Shown: positions 5,956 to 7,592 of the stretch, piece after piece
Layout of the letters: each line of letters opens with the position of its first letter
Numbering within the stretch: position 1 is the stretch's first letter
DNA from: an uncultured Rhodospirillales bacterium
Lineage (GTDB): Bacteria; Pseudomonadota; Alphaproteobacteria; Acetobacterales; Acetobacteraceae
Direction: 5' to 3'
DNA: 7,592 bases
Assembly: GCA_903928045.1 (NCBI GenBank)
Contig: CAIYPH010000673.1
Location: 1-7,592, forward strand
The notes under the pieces: model-generated
The model's database searches: none
What the model was told of the DNA's origin: nothing
What the model saw: the letters and a program-made list of their open reading frames with translations, nothing else
Made by a program: the position numbers and the translations under genes

Positions 5956-7560
5956 ATGCTCCGCCTGACCGACCTCAAACTCCCGCTCGACCACCCCCCT
6001 GAAGCCCTCGTCGCCGCGATCACGGCGCGGCTCAGGCTGGAGCCAGGCGACCTCCTCGCCCACAGCGTCTTCCGCCGCGCCTGGGATGCAAGGCGCAAAA
6101 GCGCGATCCTGCTGATCTACTCGATCGACGTCACCCTGCGCGACGAAGCCGCCATCCTCGCCCGCTTCGCGTCCGACCCGCACCTCCAGCCCACCCCGGA
6201 CATGACCTATCGCCCCGCCGGCCGCGCTCCCGCCGGGCTCGCCCTGCGCCCGGTGGTGATCGGCACCGGCCCCTGCGGCCTCTTCGCCGGCCTGGTGCTG
6301 GCGCAAATGGGCTACCGGCCCATCATCCTCGATCGCGGCAAAGTCGTGCGCGAACGCACCAAGGATACCTGGGGCCTGTGGCGCCGCTCGGTGCTGAACC
6401 CCGAATCCAACGTCCAGTTCGGCGAGGGCGGCGCCGGCACCTTCTCCGACGGCAAGCTCTACAGCCAGATCAAGGACCCCCGCTACCTCGGCCGCAAAGT
6501 GCTCACCGAATTCGTCAAGGCCGGGGCGCCGGAGGAAATCCTCACCGTCGCCAAGCCGCATATCGGCACCTTCCGCCTCGTCACCATGGTCGAAAGCCTG
6601 CGCGCCACCATCGAGGGCCTCGGCGGCGAATACCGCTTCCAGACCAAGGTGACCGACATCGAGCTCGATGCCGCCCGCCACGTCCGCGCCGTCATCTGCG
6701 AGGATGGCACCCGCATCGCCGCCGACCACGTCGTCCTCGCCGTCGGCCACAGCGCGCGCGATACCTTCGCCATGCTGCATCAGCGCGGCGTCGATATCGA
6801 GGCCAAGCCCTTCTCCATCGGCGTGCGCATCGAACACCCGCAATCCCTCATCGACCGCGCCCGCTTCGGCGCCTTCGCCGGCAACCCGATCCTCGGCGCG
6901 GCTGACTACAAACTCGTCCACCACGCCGCCAACGGCCGCGCCGTCTACAGCTTCTGCATGTGCCCCGGCGGCACCGTGGTCGCCGCGACCTCCGAGCCAG
7001 GCCGCGTCGTCACCAACGGCATGAGCCAGTACTCCCGCAACGAACGCAACGCCAACGCCGGCATCGTCGTCGGCATCACCCCCGCCGACTACCCCGGCTC
7101 CCCCCTCGCCGGCATCGACTTCCAGCGCCACTGGGAATCCGCCGCCTTCCTCGCCGGCGGCTCCACCTACGCCGCCCCCGCCCAACGCGTGGCCGACTTC
7201 CTCGCCGCCCGCCCCTCCACCGAACTCGGCACCGTGCTCCCCTCCTATCGCCCCGGCGTACACATGACCGACCTCGCCACCTGCCTGCCCGACTTCGCCG
7301 TCACCGCCATGCGCGAGGCCCTCCCCGTGTTCGGCCGCCAAATCGCCGGCTTCGACATGGACGACGCCCTGATGACCGGCGTCGAAACCCGCACCTCCTC
7401 CCCCATCCGCATCCGCCGCAACGCTGGCCTGCACAGCGTAAATACCCCCGGGCTGTTCCCCGCCGGCGAAGGCGCCGGGTTCGCCGGGGGCATCCTCTCG
7501 GCGGGCGTCGATGGTATTCGTATCGCGGAGGCGGTGGCGCGGAGTATTGGAGTGAAGTAA
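5956..7560 (+). CDS. FAD-dependent dehydrogenase of the COG2509 type
   Basis: A 534-residue predicted flavoprotein. An N-terminal domain (about 1-85) carries LRLTDLKLPLDHPPEAL and FRRAWDARRKSAILLIYSID (39-58), typical of this uncharacterised dehydrogenase family. The FAD-binding Rossmann motif follows at about 99-112 (PVVIGTGPCGLFAG), then GEGGAGTFSDGKLYS (156-170), characteristic of the family, and a C-terminal FAD-contact segment AGEGAGFAGGILSAG (503-517). I see no signal peptide or membrane helix, so it is probably cytoplasmic. Substrate and pathway are unknown. ATG 5956 is chosen because the family-like sequence begins there. An in-frame ATG at 5878 would add 26 residues encoded by the right arm of the repeat. 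No good ribosome site precedes 5956. Transcription probably begins between the repeat and the gene, or reads through it. Confidence 0.88.
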   Translation: MLRLTDLKLPLDHPPEALVAAITARLRLEPGDLLAHSVFRRAWDARRKSAILLIYSIDVTLRDEAAILARFASDPHLQPTPDMTYRPAGRAPAGLALRPVVIGTGPCGLFAGLVLAQMGYRPIILDRGKVVRERTKDTWGLWRRSVLNPESNVQFGEGGAGTFSDGKLYSQIKDPRYLGRKVLTEFVKAGAPEEILTVAKPHIGTFRLVTMVESLRATIEGLGGEYRFQTKVTDIELDAARHVRAVICEDGTRIAADHVVLAVGHSARDTFAMLHQRGVDIEAKPFSIGVRIEHPQSLIDRARFGAFAGNPILGAADYKLVHHAANGRAVYSFCMCPGGTVVAATSEPGRVVTNGMSQYSRNERNANAGIVVGITPADYPGSPLAGIDFQRHWESAAFLAGGSTYAAPAQRVADFLAARPSTELGTVLPSYRPGVHMTDLATCLPDFAVTAMREALPVFGRQIAGFDMDDALMTGVETRTSSPIRIRRNAGLHSVNTPGLFPAGEGAGFAGGILSAGVDGIRIAEAVARSIGVK

Positions 7561-7592
7561 GGAAGCGCTTCTTTTTTGAAAAAAAGAAGCAA
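7561..7592. repeat. Second copy of the repeat's left arm, cut by the window end
   Basis: Bases 7561-7592 match 5784-5815 at 31 of 32 positions (G at 7589 instead of A at 5812). It contains the same GAAGCGCTTC palindrome (7562-7571), six T, and a perfect stem GCTTCTTTTTT (7567-7577) with AAAAAAGAAGC (7580-7590). It starts on the base after the TAA of the FAD dehydrogenase gene. The rest of the element, and a possible opposite arm, would lie beyond the window. Confidence 0.85.
7562..7577 (+). terminator. Palindrome plus T-run after the FAD dehydrogenase gene
   Basis: The same 10-base palindrome and six-T run as after the ureohydrolase gene, one base beyond the stop codon. Recurrence at the same place relative to a second gene end makes a transcript-end role more likely, though this is inferred. 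Confidence 0.4.

Noticed and set aside
5941..7434. 497-residue open frame on the - strand opposite the FAD dehydrogenase gene
   Set aside because: Composition is extreme (Gly, Ala, Asp, Glu, His) with no domain. It is the antisense of codon-biased coding DNA, not a gene.
5784..7592. CRISPR array or composite transposon bounded by the two repeat copies
   Set aside because: Only two direct left-arm copies are visible and they flank an ordinary gene; there are no regular spacers and no transposase.

Overview
The window is GC-rich and carries seven genes, all on the + strand and almost back to back. GC content, strongly C/G-ending codons, the gene content and the A/T-rich repeat right after two stop codons suggest an alphaproteobacterium, most likely of the Acetobacteraceae. 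The taxonomic placement is inference from gene style, not a database result.

Region 1 (1-3501) is a copper-handling operon. It holds the 3' end of a small cysteine-containing DUF2946-type protein, a periplasmic PCu(A)C copper chaperone, a predicted outer-membrane beta-barrel protein, a CopC periplasmic Cu(II)-binding protein, and a CopD inner-membrane protein with a c-type cytochrome fused to its C-terminus. The genes lie 69, 14 and 21 bp apart, and copC and copD share one base (TGATG). The set covers outer membrane, periplasm and inner membrane, which suggests copper import or delivery to cuproenzymes such as cytochrome oxidase. The heme domain on CopD adds a possible redox step.

Region 2 (3548-5781) is a two-gene unit: an AmpG-like muropeptide permease of the major facilitator superfamily, then an agmatinase/guanidinobutyrase-type ureohydrolase. 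They overlap by 4 bp (GTGA), so they are probably translationally coupled.

Region 3 (5782-5955) is the longest gap. It contains a ~150-bp element bounded by imperfect inverted repeats of about 45-50 bp, each of which also contains its own A/T-rich hairpin. A near-identical copy of the left arm (31 of 32 bases) starts at 7561, directly after the next gene, and runs off the window.

Region 4 (5956-7560) is a FAD-dependent dehydrogenase of the COG2509 type, with unknown substrate.

No tRNA, rRNA, CRISPR array, transposase or phage gene is visible. The most notable points are the CopD-cytochrome c fusion and the stop-codon-abutting nested inverted repeat. I see no clearly new multi-gene system.
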